Below, piece by piece: positions 1 through 10,613 of a stretch of DNA of 64,000 nucleotides (within the stretch, counting starts at the first letter, position 1; every line of letters begins with the position of its first letter). The notes under the pieces were generated by a model. That model made no database searches and had not been told where the DNA came from. It saw only the letters and a program-made list of their open reading frames with translations. Both the position numbers and the translations under genes were made by a program. This stretch comes from Kitasatospora xanthocidica (GTDB taxonomy: Bacteria; Actinomycetota; Actinomycetes; Streptomycetales; Streptomycetaceae), in the NCBI RefSeq assembly GCF_014656195.1, contig NZ_BNBY01000010.1, positions 62,001-126,000 on the forward strand, in the 5' to 3' direction.

Positions 1-778
1 TGAGCAGGGAGAGCAGAGTGGCGGTGAGCAGCACGGTGCCGGGCACGTCGACCCGGGCGGCCTGGGTGGCCCGGCTCTCCGGGACGTAGCGGAACGCGAG
101 GACGACGGCGAGCAGCGCGAACGGCACGTTCAGCAGGAACACCGAGCGCCAGCCGGTGCCGAACAGGTCGGCGGCGACCAGCATCCCGCCGAGCACCTGC
201 CCGATCACCACCGAGATGCCGCCGACCGCGCCGTAGACGCTGAGCGCGCGGCCGCGCCGGGCGCCGTCGGTGGCGGCGGTGATGGTGCCGAGCACCTGGG
301 GGATCAGCAGCGCGGCCGAGGCGCCCTGGGCGGCCCGGGCGGCGACCAGGGACCACGCGTCGGGGGCGAGGCCGCAGGCCAGCGAGGTGAGGGCGAAGGT
401 GGCGGCGCCGACGACGAAGAGCCGGCGGCGGCCGAAGATGTCGCCGAGGCGCCCGCCGAGGACGAGGAGGACGGCGAAGGCGATGCCGTAGCCGGCGGCG
501 ACCAGTTCGAGGACGGCGGGCCCGGCGGCCAGGTCCTCGTCGATGGTGGGCAGGGCGACGTTGACGATGAAGAAGTCGAGCATCGGCAGGAAGGCCCCGA
601 GCAGGACGGTGACCAGCCCGGCGGTGCCGAGGGCGGGGGTTCCGTGGGCGGGGGTTCCGAGAGCGGCGGTGCCGGGCGCTCCGGTGGACGGGGCGCCGGC
701 GGGGCTGCGGGTGGCCGCGCTGCCGGGGGTGGTGGCGGTGCGGTGCGGGGTGGGGGCGGCGGCGAGTCGTTGGGTCAC
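1..778 (-). CDS. MFS transporter, DHA2 (EmrB/QacA-like) family, 3' part outside window
   Basis: This is the N-terminal part of a membrane drug/proton antiporter; the rest lies left of base 1. The GTG at 776-778 is fixed as start by an in-frame TGA two codons upstream. An Ala/Pro/Thr-rich cytoplasmic tail of about 55 residues precedes the first membrane segment (LLGAFLPMLDFFIVNVALP), whose D/N-V-A-L-P motif is typical of the 14-helix DHA2 group. The loop motif GGRLGDIFGRRR (motif A) and the GG(M)LV region after helix 5 are visible further in. It faces an XRE regulator across a short region with inverted repeats, so it is probably controlled by it. Substrate unknown. Confidence 0.85.
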   Translation of the reverse strand, partial: MTQRLAAAPTPHRTATTPGSAATRSPAGAPSTGAPGTAALGTPAHGTPALGTAGLVTVLLGAFLPMLDFFIVNVALPTIDEDLAAGPAVLELVAAGYGIAFAVLLVLGGRLGDIFGRRRLFVVGAATFALTSLACGLAPDAWSLVAARAAQGASAALLIPQVLGTITAATDGARRGRALSVYGAVGGISVVIGQVLGGMLVAADLFGTGWRSVFLLNVPFALLAVVLAFRYVPESRATQAARVDVPGTVLLTATLLSLL

Positions 779-805
779 GGGTCATACGATCCGCCCGCTC
801 TCACC

Positions 806-847
806 CTGGTACCAGAGTGTGGTTATCCAGGTATAAGAAGTACCTGG
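806..847. promoter_or_regulatory. Divergent promoter with two related palindromes
   Basis: CTGGTACCAG (806-815) is a perfect 10-base palindrome. CCAGGTA (827-833) and TACCTGG (841-847) form an inverted repeat around a 7-base spacer that contains a TATAAG (832-837), a plausible -10 box for the rightward gene. The two dyads share the CCTGG/CCAGG core. They sit between the MFS exporter and the XRE regulator, so autoregulation and exporter control by the XRE protein is the simplest reading. This is inference from position. Confidence 0.5.
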
Positions 848-889
848 CAACAGGCTGACGGCTGCCGCATGCTGGGGAGCATGAGCCTG

Positions 890-1780
890 ATGACCCCCGC
901 CGCACAAGCCCCCGCCAACGGATCCGCCCGGCCGCGCCCGGTCGGCCCGGTCGGTGCCGAGGACGCCCGCCGGCACGAGCTGGCCGCGTTCCTGCGCAGC
1001 CGCCGCGAGCGGATCGCGCCCGACCAGGTGGGCCTGCCGATGACCGGTCGCCGCCGGACGCCCGGGCTGCGCCGGGAGGAGGTCGCGCAGCTCGCCGCGG
1101 TCGGGGTGACCTGGTACACGTGGCTGGAGCAGGGCCGGGACATCCAGGTGTCCACCCAGGTGCTGGACGCGGTCTCCCGGGCGCTGCTGCTCGACCCGAG
1201 CGAGCGCGCGCACCTGTTCACCCTGGCCGGCGCGGACGACCCGGCGCCGGTGAGGGAGTGCCCCTCGGTGACCCCGAGCGTGCGGCTGGTGCTGGATCAG
1301 CTGGCGCCGTACCCGGCCCTGGCGGTCAACACCCGCTACGACGTGCTGGCGTACAACGCGCAGTACACCGGGATCGTCGGCGACCTCGCCGCCCTGCCGC
1401 CGGAGGACCGCAACCTGATGTGGATGGCGTTCACGCCCTCGCGGTTCCGCGAGGTGCTGATCGACTACCGCACCGAGCGGCTCGGCATGGTGGCCCGGTT
1501 CCGCTCGGCGATGGCCGACCACAGTTCGGAGCCGGCCTGGAAGGCGCTGCTGGCCCGGCTGCTCAAGGCCTCGCCGGACTTCGCGGAGGTCTGGCAGCGG
1601 CACGACGTGATGCGGCCGAGCAACGGCATCAAGCGCTTCCAGGTGCCCGGCGTCGGCCTGCTGAGCTGCGAGTACACCAACTTCTGGCTCAGCCCCCGGC
1701 TCGGCACCCGGATCATCACCTACACCCCGCTGGACGACGAGACCCGCGCGCTGATGGACCGGCTCCCCACCGGGGCCTGA
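890..1780 (+). CDS. XRE-family HTH regulator with C-terminal MmyB-like ligand-binding domain
   Basis: This 296-residue DNA-binding regulator has the N-terminal layout ELAAFLRSRRERI, then RRTPGLRREEVAQLAAVG and TWYTWLEQGR, the helix-turn-helix of the MmyB/XRE group common in Streptomyces. The C-terminal about 190 residues (PYPALAVNTRYDVLAYN onward) match the PAS-like MLTR ligand-binding domain of that group. ATG 890 has GGGGAG ten bases upstream; ATG 881 is in frame but only one base from that purine run, and ATG 869 is a third option. It is divergent from an MFS exporter, and such pairs usually have the regulator repress the exporter. Ligand unknown. Confidence 0.85.
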   Translation: MTPAAQAPANGSARPRPVGPVGAEDARRHELAAFLRSRRERIAPDQVGLPMTGRRRTPGLRREEVAQLAAVGVTWYTWLEQGRDIQVSTQVLDAVSRALLLDPSERAHLFTLAGADDPAPVRECPSVTPSVRLVLDQLAPYPALAVNTRYDVLAYNAQYTGIVGDLAALPPEDRNLMWMAFTPSRFREVLIDYRTERLGMVARFRSAMADHSSEPAWKALLARLLKASPDFAEVWQRHDVMRPSNGIKRFQVPGVGLLSCEYTNFWLSPRLGTRIITYTPLDDETRALMDRLPTGA

Positions 1781-1782
1781 GG

Positions 1783-2220
1783 TCAGGCCCGGACGGCGGC
1801 GCCCCGCCCGAGCAGCAGGCACACCGCCGCGAGCGGCAGCTCGACGCAGCCCGCCATGACGAGCGCCGCGAGCACCGCGCAACCCGGCCCGGCGCAGGCG
1901 ATGTCGGCCAGGGCGTCCCCGACGAGCAGCACGGCCACCGCCGCGCCCGCCCACAGCGCGGCGGGGCTGCGCCGGCGCAGCAGCGCGTCGAGCGAGAGCA
2001 GGGCGGAGAACTCCACCAGGTCCAGCACGACCCACACCGTCTCGTGGGAGACGGCGAGGACGGCCAGCCAGGGCAGCAGCGCGACCGCGGCCAGGGCGGG
2101 CACCCGGGCGAAGCGCGCGGGCAGGACGACGGCGGGGACGGCCGAGGATATGAACGGGGGGACGAACGGGACGGTCCGGACGGTCCGGACGGGCCGGGCG
2201 GAGAGGGCGGCGGTGCTCAT
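1783..2220 (-). CDS. Small hypothetical membrane protein
   Basis: I do not recognise this 145-residue protein. It has about four hydrophobic segments (around residues 26-58, 63-76, 86-108 and 114-138) and a short basic N terminus, so an integral membrane protein is likely. Its ATG overlaps the stop of the upstream gene by four bases (ATGA at 2217-2220), which implies translational coupling. It ends only two bases from the stop of the convergent XRE regulator. Composition follows the local GC-rich codon bias, so the reading frame is probably real. Confidence 0.55.
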   Translation of the reverse strand: MSTAALSARPVRTVRTVPFVPPFISSAVPAVVLPARFARVPALAAVALLPWLAVLAVSHETVWVVLDLVEFSALLSLDALLRRRSPAALWAGAAVAVLLVGDALADIACAGPGCAVLAALVMAGCVELPLAAVCLLLGRGAAVRA

Positions 2221-2864
2221 GCCGCACCCCCGGCCCGGCGGCCCGGGACCCGCTCCAGCGGCAGCCGCTCGGCGCCGCCGCCCGCCGGGTGCTCGACCAG
2301 CACCGCGTCGAACGGCCCCTCGGCCCAGGCGAGCCAGAACCGCCCGGCCACCGTGACCACCTCGGCCGCGGCGGCGGCCCGGCGGGACCGGCCCGGCCCG
2401 GAGGCCCGGAACGCCCGGAACCCCGGGAGGCCTCGGAACCCCCGCCGCCCGGTGAACACCACCGAGGGCGCGGTACCGTCCGCCGGCAGCCGCCCCCAGG
2501 CGAGCACGTGCCGGGCCCGCCCGGTGGACGGGCAGCGCCGAGCCCCGCGCAGCAGCTGCGGGGTGAGCCGGGCGGCGACCAGGACGTCGGCCAGCTCCCC
2601 GTGCTGGTACAGCTCCAGCGCGGCCCGGCCGCGGCCGGCCCCGACGCTGCGGACCGACCAGGGCCCGCCGCCGGCGGGCAGCGACCCGACCGGCAGCGAG
2701 CCCTCCGACGACGCCCCGGCCGGCGACCCGACCGGTGACCCGGTCGGCCGCGCCCCCGCCGGCTCCGACGCCGGGAAGAGCGCGCCCCCGGTGACACCCC
2801 CGTGGTTCCCGGGGACGCGCCGCCCGTGCGGCGGAGTGGCGGAGTGCGATGCGGTGCTCGTCAT
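2217..2864 (-). CDS. Hypothetical protein, first gene of a two-gene operon
   Basis: I do not recognise this 215-residue protein. ATG 2864 is chosen over an upstream in-frame ATG (2963) because GGAAGG lies nine bases before it. The first about 65 residues are rich in Ala, Gly, Pro and Ser; the remainder contains segments such as LELYQHGELADVLVAARLTP and VVTVAGRFWLAWAEG that look like a compact beta-rich domain with no clear catalytic motif. It has no signal peptide. It overlaps the following membrane-protein gene by four bases, so the pair likely acts together. Confidence 0.5.
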   Translation of the reverse strand: MTSTASHSATPPHGRRVPGNHGGVTGGALFPASEPAGARPTGSPVGSPAGASSEGSLPVGSLPAGGGPWSVRSVGAGRGRAALELYQHGELADVLVAARLTPQLLRGARRCPSTGRARHVLAWGRLPADGTAPSVVFTGRRGFRGLPGFRAFRASGPGRSRRAAAAAEVVTVAGRFWLAWAEGPFDAVLVEHPAGGGAERLPLERVPGRRAGGAA

Positions 2865-2986
2865 GGGCTCAAGCCTTCCGCCCGGCACCCCCTTCTGTCG
2901 GTGGTGCTCCACCCCGAATCGGGGGTGTAGCCAGGTACACCCCCAGCGGGTACCCCCCTTCATGGCGGCCGATGATCACCGGGCCC

Positions 2987-2992
2987 TACGCT
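2987..2992 (+). promoter_or_regulatory. -10 box for a leaderless histidine kinase mRNA
   Basis: TACGCT fits the actinobacterial TANNNT consensus and ends seven bases before the ATG at 3000. That places the transcription start at or next to the A of the start codon. There is no purine-rich ribosome-binding site, consistent with a leaderless transcript. No convincing -35 box is seen. Confidence 0.5.
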
Positions 2993-2999
2993 GTCGGCC

Positions 3000-4214
3000 A
3001 TGCCCTCCACCACGCTGCGCCGAGCGCTCGTCAGGAGCCTCCGGCGCCCACCGTGGTCGTCCGAGGTCCGGCGGGACGTCCGCTTCATAGCCGCCGGCCT
3101 GCCGTTGGCCCTGCCGGTCTGGCTGGCCGTCACCGAGTCCCGGATGCTGTTCGCGGTGCTCGCCGCCGTCCTGCTGTGCACCCGTCCGCTGACCGCCCTC
3201 CAGCGCGGCCGGCTGCGCGCGCTGTACGGCGTGGAGATCCCGCCGCCGCGCCCGGTCACCGGCTCCCGCAGGCTGCTGCTGGGGCTGACCTGGCGCCAGG
3301 TGCTGCACCACCTGGTGGTCGGCCCGCTGCTGGCGGCGGGCGCGCTGGCGGTGCTGTACGGCGCGGGCGCGGCCGTGGTGCTGACCACCCTGTACGGCTG
3401 GATCTGGCTGATGCCCCCCGGCACCGCGCTGCGCTCGGACCTGGCCGGGACGGACGTCGCGCTGACGGTCATCGGGGTGGCGCTGCTGGTCGCGCTGCCC
3501 TGGGCGGCGGAGGCCACGGCCCGGCTGGAGGTGTGGGCGGCGCGGCGGCTGCTCGGCCCGGACCGGGCGGAGGCCCTGGAGCGCCGGGTCGAGGAGATCA
3601 CCGAGAGCCGGGCCGGGCTGGTCGACGCGGTGGACGCCGAGCGCCGCCGGATCGAGCGCGACCTGCACGACGGCGCCCAGCAGCGCCTCACCTCGCTGGC
3701 GATGAACCTGGGCCTGGCCCGGCGCACCCTCAAGGACGTCCCGCCGGAGGTCATGCAGGTGATCGTCGACGCGCACGAGGAGGCGCAGGCGGCCATCGAC
3801 GAGCTGCGCGACCTGGTGCGCGGCCTGCACCCGGCCGTCCTGGAGGACCGCGGTCTGGACGCGGCGCTGTCCGGCATCGCGGCCCGCGCCCCGCTGCCGG
3901 TGCGCCTGGACGTCGAGCTCTCCGAGCCGATCGCCCCGACCGTCGAGGCGGTCGCCTACTTCACCGTCTCCGAGGCGCTCACCAACGTGGCCAAGCACGC
4001 CCGGGCCGAGCAGGTCGACGTCTCGGTGCGGACGACCGGCGGCCGGCTGCGCCTGGTCGTCAGCGACGACGGCGTGGGCGGCGCGGACGCCTCGCGCGGC
4101 ACCGGGCTCACCGGTCTGCGCCAGCGCGCCGGCTCGGTCGACGGCTCGCTGTCCGTTCTCAGCCCCCTCGGGGGCCCCACCACCATCACCGTGGAGTTGC
4201 CGTGCGTGCTGTGA
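3000..4214 (+). CDS. NarL/DesK-type sensor histidine kinase
   Basis: This membrane sensor autophosphorylates and passes phosphate to the regulator encoded immediately downstream. The 404 residues show four hydrophobic segments in the first about 170 residues, a coiled linker, then the HisKA_3 dimerisation box ERRRIERDLHDGAQQRL with phospho-acceptor His223. The C-terminal HATPase_c domain has the N box (SEALTNVAKHA) and glycine-rich G boxes (DDGVGG, GTGLTGLRQR). The 3' end overlaps the regulator start by 13 bases. The mRNA is probably leaderless. Signal unknown; the third gene (DUF4097) suggests an envelope-related stimulus, but that is inference. Confidence 0.92.
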   Translation: MPSTTLRRALVRSLRRPPWSSEVRRDVRFIAAGLPLALPVWLAVTESRMLFAVLAAVLLCTRPLTALQRGRLRALYGVEIPPPRPVTGSRRLLLGLTWRQVLHHLVVGPLLAAGALAVLYGAGAAVVLTTLYGWIWLMPPGTALRSDLAGTDVALTVIGVALLVALPWAAEATARLEVWAARRLLGPDRAEALERRVEEITESRAGLVDAVDAERRRIERDLHDGAQQRLTSLAMNLGLARRTLKDVPPEVMQVIVDAHEEAQAAIDELRDLVRGLHPAVLEDRGLDAALSGIAARAPLPVRLDVELSEPIAPTVEAVAYFTVSEALTNVAKHARAEQVDVSVRTTGGRLRLVVSDDGVGGADASRGTGLTGLRQRAGSVDGSLSVLSPLGGPTTITVELPCVL

Positions 4215-4846
4215 TCGCCGAGGACTCGGTCCTGCTGAGGGTCGGCCTGGTCAAGGTCCTGGAGGCGGTGGGCTTCGAGGTGGTGGCCGCCGTCGGGGAC
4301 GCCGTCGAACTGCTGGCCGCGGTCGAGGAGCACCGCCCGGGCGTGGTGGTGGCGGACGTCCGGATGCCCCCGGGCTTCACCGACGAGGGCGTCAAGGCGG
4401 CGATGGTGATCCGCCGGCAGTGGCCGGAGACGGCCGTCCTGCTGCTCTCCCAGTACGTGGAGGAGCGCTACGCCGCCGACCTGCTGTCCACCAACACCAG
4501 CGGCGTGGGCTACCTGCTCAAGCAGCGGGTGGCCAACGTGGACGACTTCGTGGACGCGCTGCAGCGGGTCGCCGAGGGCGGCACCGCGCTGGACCCGGAG
4601 GTGGTCGCCCAGCTGCTGGTGCGCCGCCACCGGGACCCGCTGGAGAAGCTGACCCCGCGCGAGCGGGACGTGCTGGGCCTGATGGCGGAGGGCCGCTCCA
4701 ACGCCGCGATCGCCGCCTCGCTGGTGGTCAGCGACAGCGCGGTGGCCAAGCACATCAACTCGATCTTCACCAAGCTCGACCTGCCGCAGGCCGAGGACAG
4801 CCACCGTCGGGTGATGGCGGTGCTGCGCTTCCTGGAGGTCGGGTGA
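4202..4846 (+). CDS. LuxR/NarL-family response regulator
   Basis: This 214-residue transcription factor is the partner of the upstream kinase. The receiver domain has the acidic pair (AED), phospho-acceptor Asp52 (VVVADVRMPP) and a conserved Lys near residue 104 (YLLKQR). The C-terminal LuxR helix-turn-helix reads LTPRERDVLGLMAEGRSNAA with recognition helix SDSAVAKHINSIFTKL. GTG 4202 is chosen because GGAG ends five bases before it; a second GTG at 4211 forms a GTGA overlap but has poor spacing. The stop overlaps the next start (GTGA at 4843-4846), so the three genes are one operon. Confidence 0.93.
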   Translation: MRAVIAEDSVLLRVGLVKVLEAVGFEVVAAVGDAVELLAAVEEHRPGVVVADVRMPPGFTDEGVKAAMVIRRQWPETAVLLLSQYVEERYAADLLSTNTSGVGYLLKQRVANVDDFVDALQRVAEGGTALDPEVVAQLLVRRHRDPLEKLTPRERDVLGLMAEGRSNAAIAASLVVSDSAVAKHINSIFTKLDLPQAEDSHRRVMAVLRFLEVG

Positions 4847-5619
4847 GCGCGGGCGCCGCGAAGGCCTGGCGGGTCACCGGCACGGTCGCGACGGTCCTGG
4901 TGCTGATCGGCGCCGGGCTGCAGACCTGGTCGGTCGTGGCGCAGCAGGAGTCGACCAGCAGCCGGTCGTACGAGGTGCCGGTCGACCGGCTGCGGCTGGA
5001 GACGGGGAACGCCTCGGTCAGGGTGCGGGCCGGACGGGCGGACCACGTGGTGGTCGGCCAGCGGCTGGACTGGACGGTGCGCAAGCCGGTGGTGTCCAGC
5101 ATCATCGTCGACGGCCTCCTCACCGTGAGGGTGCAGTGCCGGCCGATCCTGCCGGTCGCGGACTTCGGCTGCGGCGCCGAGATCGAGGTGGAGGTGCCGG
5201 CGCAGACCGGGGTGTCGGGATCGCTGGGCTCCGGCTCGGTCCGGGTGGAGGGCCTGAGCGGGAACGTGGACGTGGAGCTCGGCTCCGGCGAGCTGCTGCT
5301 GTCCGGCACCTCCGGGGACGTGACGGCGCGCGCCACCTCCGGGCTGATCCGGGGCGAGGACCTGAAGGCCCGGCGGGTGGACGCGCGGACCACGTCGGGG
5401 GCGATGGAGCTGTCCTTCGCCAGTGCCCCGCAGCAGGTGGAGACCAGGGCCACCTCCGGTTCGGTGACGATGACCCTGCCGAGGGGCAGCCGCTACGCCT
5501 TCTCCAGCGACATCGGCTCGGGCACCGGCCGGATCGACCCGCAGCTGGCGGACTCCGGCAGCCCGAACCACATCCACGCGACGGCCACCTCGGGGTCGAT
5601 CACCATCGACCCGTCGTAG
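4843..5619 (+). CDS. DUF4097-family membrane-anchored beta-helix protein
   Basis: This is the third gene of the kinase/regulator operon, 258 residues. A single N-terminal membrane segment (about residues 10-30, TVATVLVLIGAGLQTW) is followed by an extracytoplasmic domain with repeated short strands carrying the Gly/Ser/Thr pattern of DUF4097 (GSVRVEGLSGNVDVELGSG, RATSGLIRG, RATSGSVTM). GTG 4843 has GGAGG four bases upstream and overlaps the regulator stop. The family has no established enzymatic role; membership of a two-component operon suggests it is a sensor accessory or a regulated envelope protein. Confidence 0.82.
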   Translation: MSAGAAKAWRVTGTVATVLVLIGAGLQTWSVVAQQESTSSRSYEVPVDRLRLETGNASVRVRAGRADHVVVGQRLDWTVRKPVVSSIIVDGLLTVRVQCRPILPVADFGCGAEIEVEVPAQTGVSGSLGSGSVRVEGLSGNVDVELGSGELLLSGTSGDVTARATSGLIRGEDLKARRVDARTTSGAMELSFASAPQQVETRATSGSVTMTLPRGSRYAFSSDIGSGTGRIDPQLADSGSPNHIHATATSGSITIDPS

Positions 5620-5746
5620 CGGCCGGGCCGTGGTGGCGGTCGACCGGTCGTGGCGGCCGGGCCGCCGGTTCCGGCGCCGGGCCGGCCGCTCACCCGGGTG
5701 GGGGACAATGGAGAGTCCCGTCCCCTCGACCCGAGGTCAGCCGCGC

Positions 5747-7075
5747 ATGACAGCCACGCCCGCACCCACCGCGTCCGACACCGAGTTCGCGCCGCTCGAC
5801 ATCGGCCCGATCCAGGTGTGGCCGCCCGTCGTGCTGGCGCCGATGGCCGGCATCACCAACGCGCCCTTCCGCACCCTGTGCCGCGAGCAGAGCGGCGGCA
5901 AGGGCCCGCAGGCCCCGGACGATGCCGGGGCGGCGTCGCGGGCCGATGGCTCTCGCCTGGCGTCGTTGTCGTCGGTCGCCGCAGCTCCGCTGCTACTCCC
6001 TCCTCCGCCTGGCCAGACTCGGCCCTCGACCCGCTCCTTCTCCCACCCCGGCATCGTCCGGGGCCTGTACGTCTCGGAGATGATCACCACCCGGGCGCTG
6101 GTCGAGCGCAACGCCAAGACCATGCAGCTGATCAAGTTCGACGCGAGCGAGAAGCCGCGCTCGATCCAGCTGTACGGGGTGGACCCGGTGACGGTCGGCA
6201 AGGCCGCCCGGATGATCTCCGACGAGGGCCTGGCCGACCACATCGACCTCAACTTCGGCTGCCCCGTCCCGAAGGTGACCCGCAAGGGCGGCGGCTCGGC
6301 GCTGCCGTACAAGCGCAACCTGCTGCGCGAGATCCTGCGCGAGGCCGTGGCCAACGCGGGCGACCTCCCGGTGACCATGAAGATGCGCAAGGGCATCGAC
6401 GACGACCACCTCACCTACCTGGACGCCGGCCGGATCGGCGCCGAGGAGGGCGTGGCCGCGATCGCCCTGCACGGGCGCACCGCCGCCCAGCACTACGGCG
6501 GGACGGCCGACTGGTCGGCGATCGCCCGGTTGCGGGAGTCCGTGCCGGCGCACGTCCCGGTGCTGGGCAACGGGGACATCTGGTCGGCCGAGGACGCGCT
6601 GCGGATGATGCGCGAGACCGGCTGCGACGGCGTCGTGGTGGGCCGCGGCTGCCTGGGCCGGCCGTGGCTGTTCAAGGACCTGGTCGCGATCTTCGAGGGC
6701 GACGTCGACCACGCCCGCCCCGACTTCGGCTACGTGGCGCGGGCGATGGTGCGCCACGCGCAGCTGCTCGGCGAGTGGATCGGGGACGAGACGCGCGGTG
6801 TGATCGACTTCCGCAAGCACGTCGCCTGGTACACGAAGGGCTTCTCGGTCGGTTCGGAGCTGCGGGTGCGGCTCGCCAACTCCTCCTCGTTGGCCGATCT
6901 GGCCGAAACCCTGTCCGAAGTGGAGCAGTCCCAGGGCTGGCCGGTGGGTGCGGACGGCCCGCGCGGGCGGACCAGCGGCAACGGCCGGGTGGTCCTGCCG
7001 GAGGGGTGGTTGGACGATCCGTACGACTGCGCCCGACCGGGTGAGGACGCCGAATCGGACACCTCCGGCGGATGA
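5747..7075 (+). CDS. dusB: tRNA-dihydrouridine synthase with a 53-residue in-frame insertion
   Basis: This FMN enzyme reduces specific uridines in the tRNA D loop. The 442 residues begin with the TIM-barrel start VVLAPMAGITNAPFRTLCRE, continue with YVSEMITTRALVERN, the signature NFGCPVPKVTRKGGGSAL (catalytic Cys in GCP), LHGRTAAQHY and GNGDIWS, and end in the helical tRNA-binding domain. Between SGGKG and LYVSEM, directly joined in E. coli DusB, lie 53 extra residues (about 54-106) encoded by a palindromic element listed separately. The insertion falls in an alpha-to-beta loop after the first helix, away from the catalytic face in a TIM barrel, so activity may survive. ATG 5747 has GAGG ten bases upstream; ATG 5708 is an in-frame alternative. 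Confidence 0.93.
   Translation: MTATPAPTASDTEFAPLDIGPIQVWPPVVLAPMAGITNAPFRTLCREQSGGKGPQAPDDAGAASRADGSRLASLSSVAAAPLLLPPPPGQTRPSTRSFSHPGIVRGLYVSEMITTRALVERNAKTMQLIKFDASEKPRSIQLYGVDPVTVGKAARMISDEGLADHIDLNFGCPVPKVTRKGGGSALPYKRNLLREILREAVANAGDLPVTMKMRKGIDDDHLTYLDAGRIGAEEGVAAIALHGRTAAQHYGGTADWSAIARLRESVPAHVPVLGNGDIWSAEDALRMMRETGCDGVVVGRGCLGRPWLFKDLVAIFEGDVDHARPDFGYVARAMVRHAQLLGEWIGDETRGVIDFRKHVAWYTKGFSVGSELRVRLANSSSLADLAETLSEVEQSQGWPVGADGPRGRTSGNGRVVLPEGWLDDPYDCARPGEDAESDTSGG
5907..6065. mobile_element. MITE-like palindromic element inserted in frame in dus
   Basis: A perfect 22-base inverted repeat (5909-5930 and 6046-6067; arm ends CAGGCCCCGG and CCGGGGCCTG) encloses about 115 bases. The stretch interrupts a conserved part of dus and adds 159 bases, exactly 53 codons, without a stop. 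GGGCC occurs at both edges (5902-5906 and 6061-6065), a possible 5-base target duplication, though one copy overlaps the arm. The interior uses codons unlike its surroundings (CTA, CCT, CCT, CCT, TTG). It encodes no protein of its own and would need an enzyme supplied elsewhere. Exact borders are uncertain by a few bases. Confidence 0.75.
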
Positions 7076-7127
7076 TCTATACGGGCCGGCGAATTCGACC
7101 CTCGTCGGTCGATTGCCACTAGGTCCC

Positions 7128-7164
7128 AGCCCTCTTGTCCAATCTGGACAGGAGGGCTCCTTTT
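7128..7164 (+). terminator. Rho-independent terminator after dus
   Basis: Arms 7128-7140 and 7146-7158 pair over 13 positions with one G-T wobble and a 5-base loop (AATCT), followed by CCTTTT. Confidence 0.85.
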
Positions 7165-7639
7165 CGGCATTCGGATGTCACGGAACGAGCACGTTTCTGG
7201 ACGCTGTGCGACGATCGGCGGAGGCGTTCTACGTTCGAGCGGTGAGACGCGCTGGTGACCCTTGCCACACGCCGTCGGGACTGATGGTGGGTCAGTGGAC
7301 GAAATGGACAGGTCGGCCGTGGATCGCTTCCCGAAGCCGGTCGACCGGGGATCGGCCGATCCGGGTGCAGGAAATCAAGCCGGGGCAACGCGACGGAACC
7401 ACGCCCGCTACCCAGCGTCCGAATCGTGCGATCTTCCGGTTTCGTTGGCTTCAAGAGTTGAAGGCAAGCTAGCGTCAGGCGGACGATTTCACCAACAGAG
7501 GTGAACGCCTTTATGCGCTTTCGATCTAGAGGGTTACCTCTCGGTACCGGCCTCGGGTGGCCTATTCAGGGCAGAGAAGTGCCTTCGAAATGGGTATGTT
7601 CTCCGGCGTCAGGGCAACCGCGTACGAGGAGACCGACCC
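7165..7639. other. Long intergenic region ahead of ppdK
   Basis: These 475 bases hold no convincing gene. Base composition is more balanced than the flanks (runs such as TTTCGTTGGCTTCAAGAG near 7440 and GCCTTTATGCGCTTTCG near 7508). The short open frames here lack codon bias. GTTACC and GGTACC occur within 7533-7546. The region probably carries the ppdK promoter and a long leader; no riboswitch fold was recognised. Confidence 0.4.
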
Positions 7640-10348
<2,709 letters not shown>

Positions 10349-10451
10349 GTGAGGGAAGGCATCCCCTCCTCACGCGGGGCGACTGACCGCTCCCCCTCCC
10401 ACCGGGAGGGCGTACACCGGAGCTCGGCGCAGGAGAACCGGCGTACGTGAC

Positions 10452-10497
10452 ACGGCCGGGCGGGAACGGACAACGGCGTCCGTTCCCGCTCGGCCGT
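10452..10497 (+). terminator. Strong hairpin terminator after ppdK
   Basis: Arms 10452-10471 and 10478-10497 pair over 20 positions with one G-T wobble around a 6-base loop; GTGTTT follows at 10500-10505. Two smaller dyads lie just upstream (about 10349-10373 and 10397-10413). Confidence 0.85.
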
Positions 10498-10613
10498 ACG
10501 TGTTTCCCGCGGGCGGCACCCCCAGCCCTTCGCCCCGGGCCGTGCGGCGGTGTGGCGGTGGCCACGTGTGTAGCTCGCCGGGCCCGGCGAGCCCGCCTGC
10601 CAAGCTGGTCCGC

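Noticed and set aside
644..890. Long N-terminal extension of the XRE regulator
   Set aside because: It would run through the divergent promoter and the MFS start and is Gly-rich; the family starts near 890.
782..2797. 671-codon minus-strand frame
   Set aside because: It crosses the XRE gene and two better-supported genes and translates to Arg/Pro/Gly-rich sequence.
5907..6065. Intein or group I/II intron in dus
   Set aside because: At 53 residues it is far below intein size, with no Cys/Ser start or HN-Cys end; the frame continues, so no intron need be spliced.
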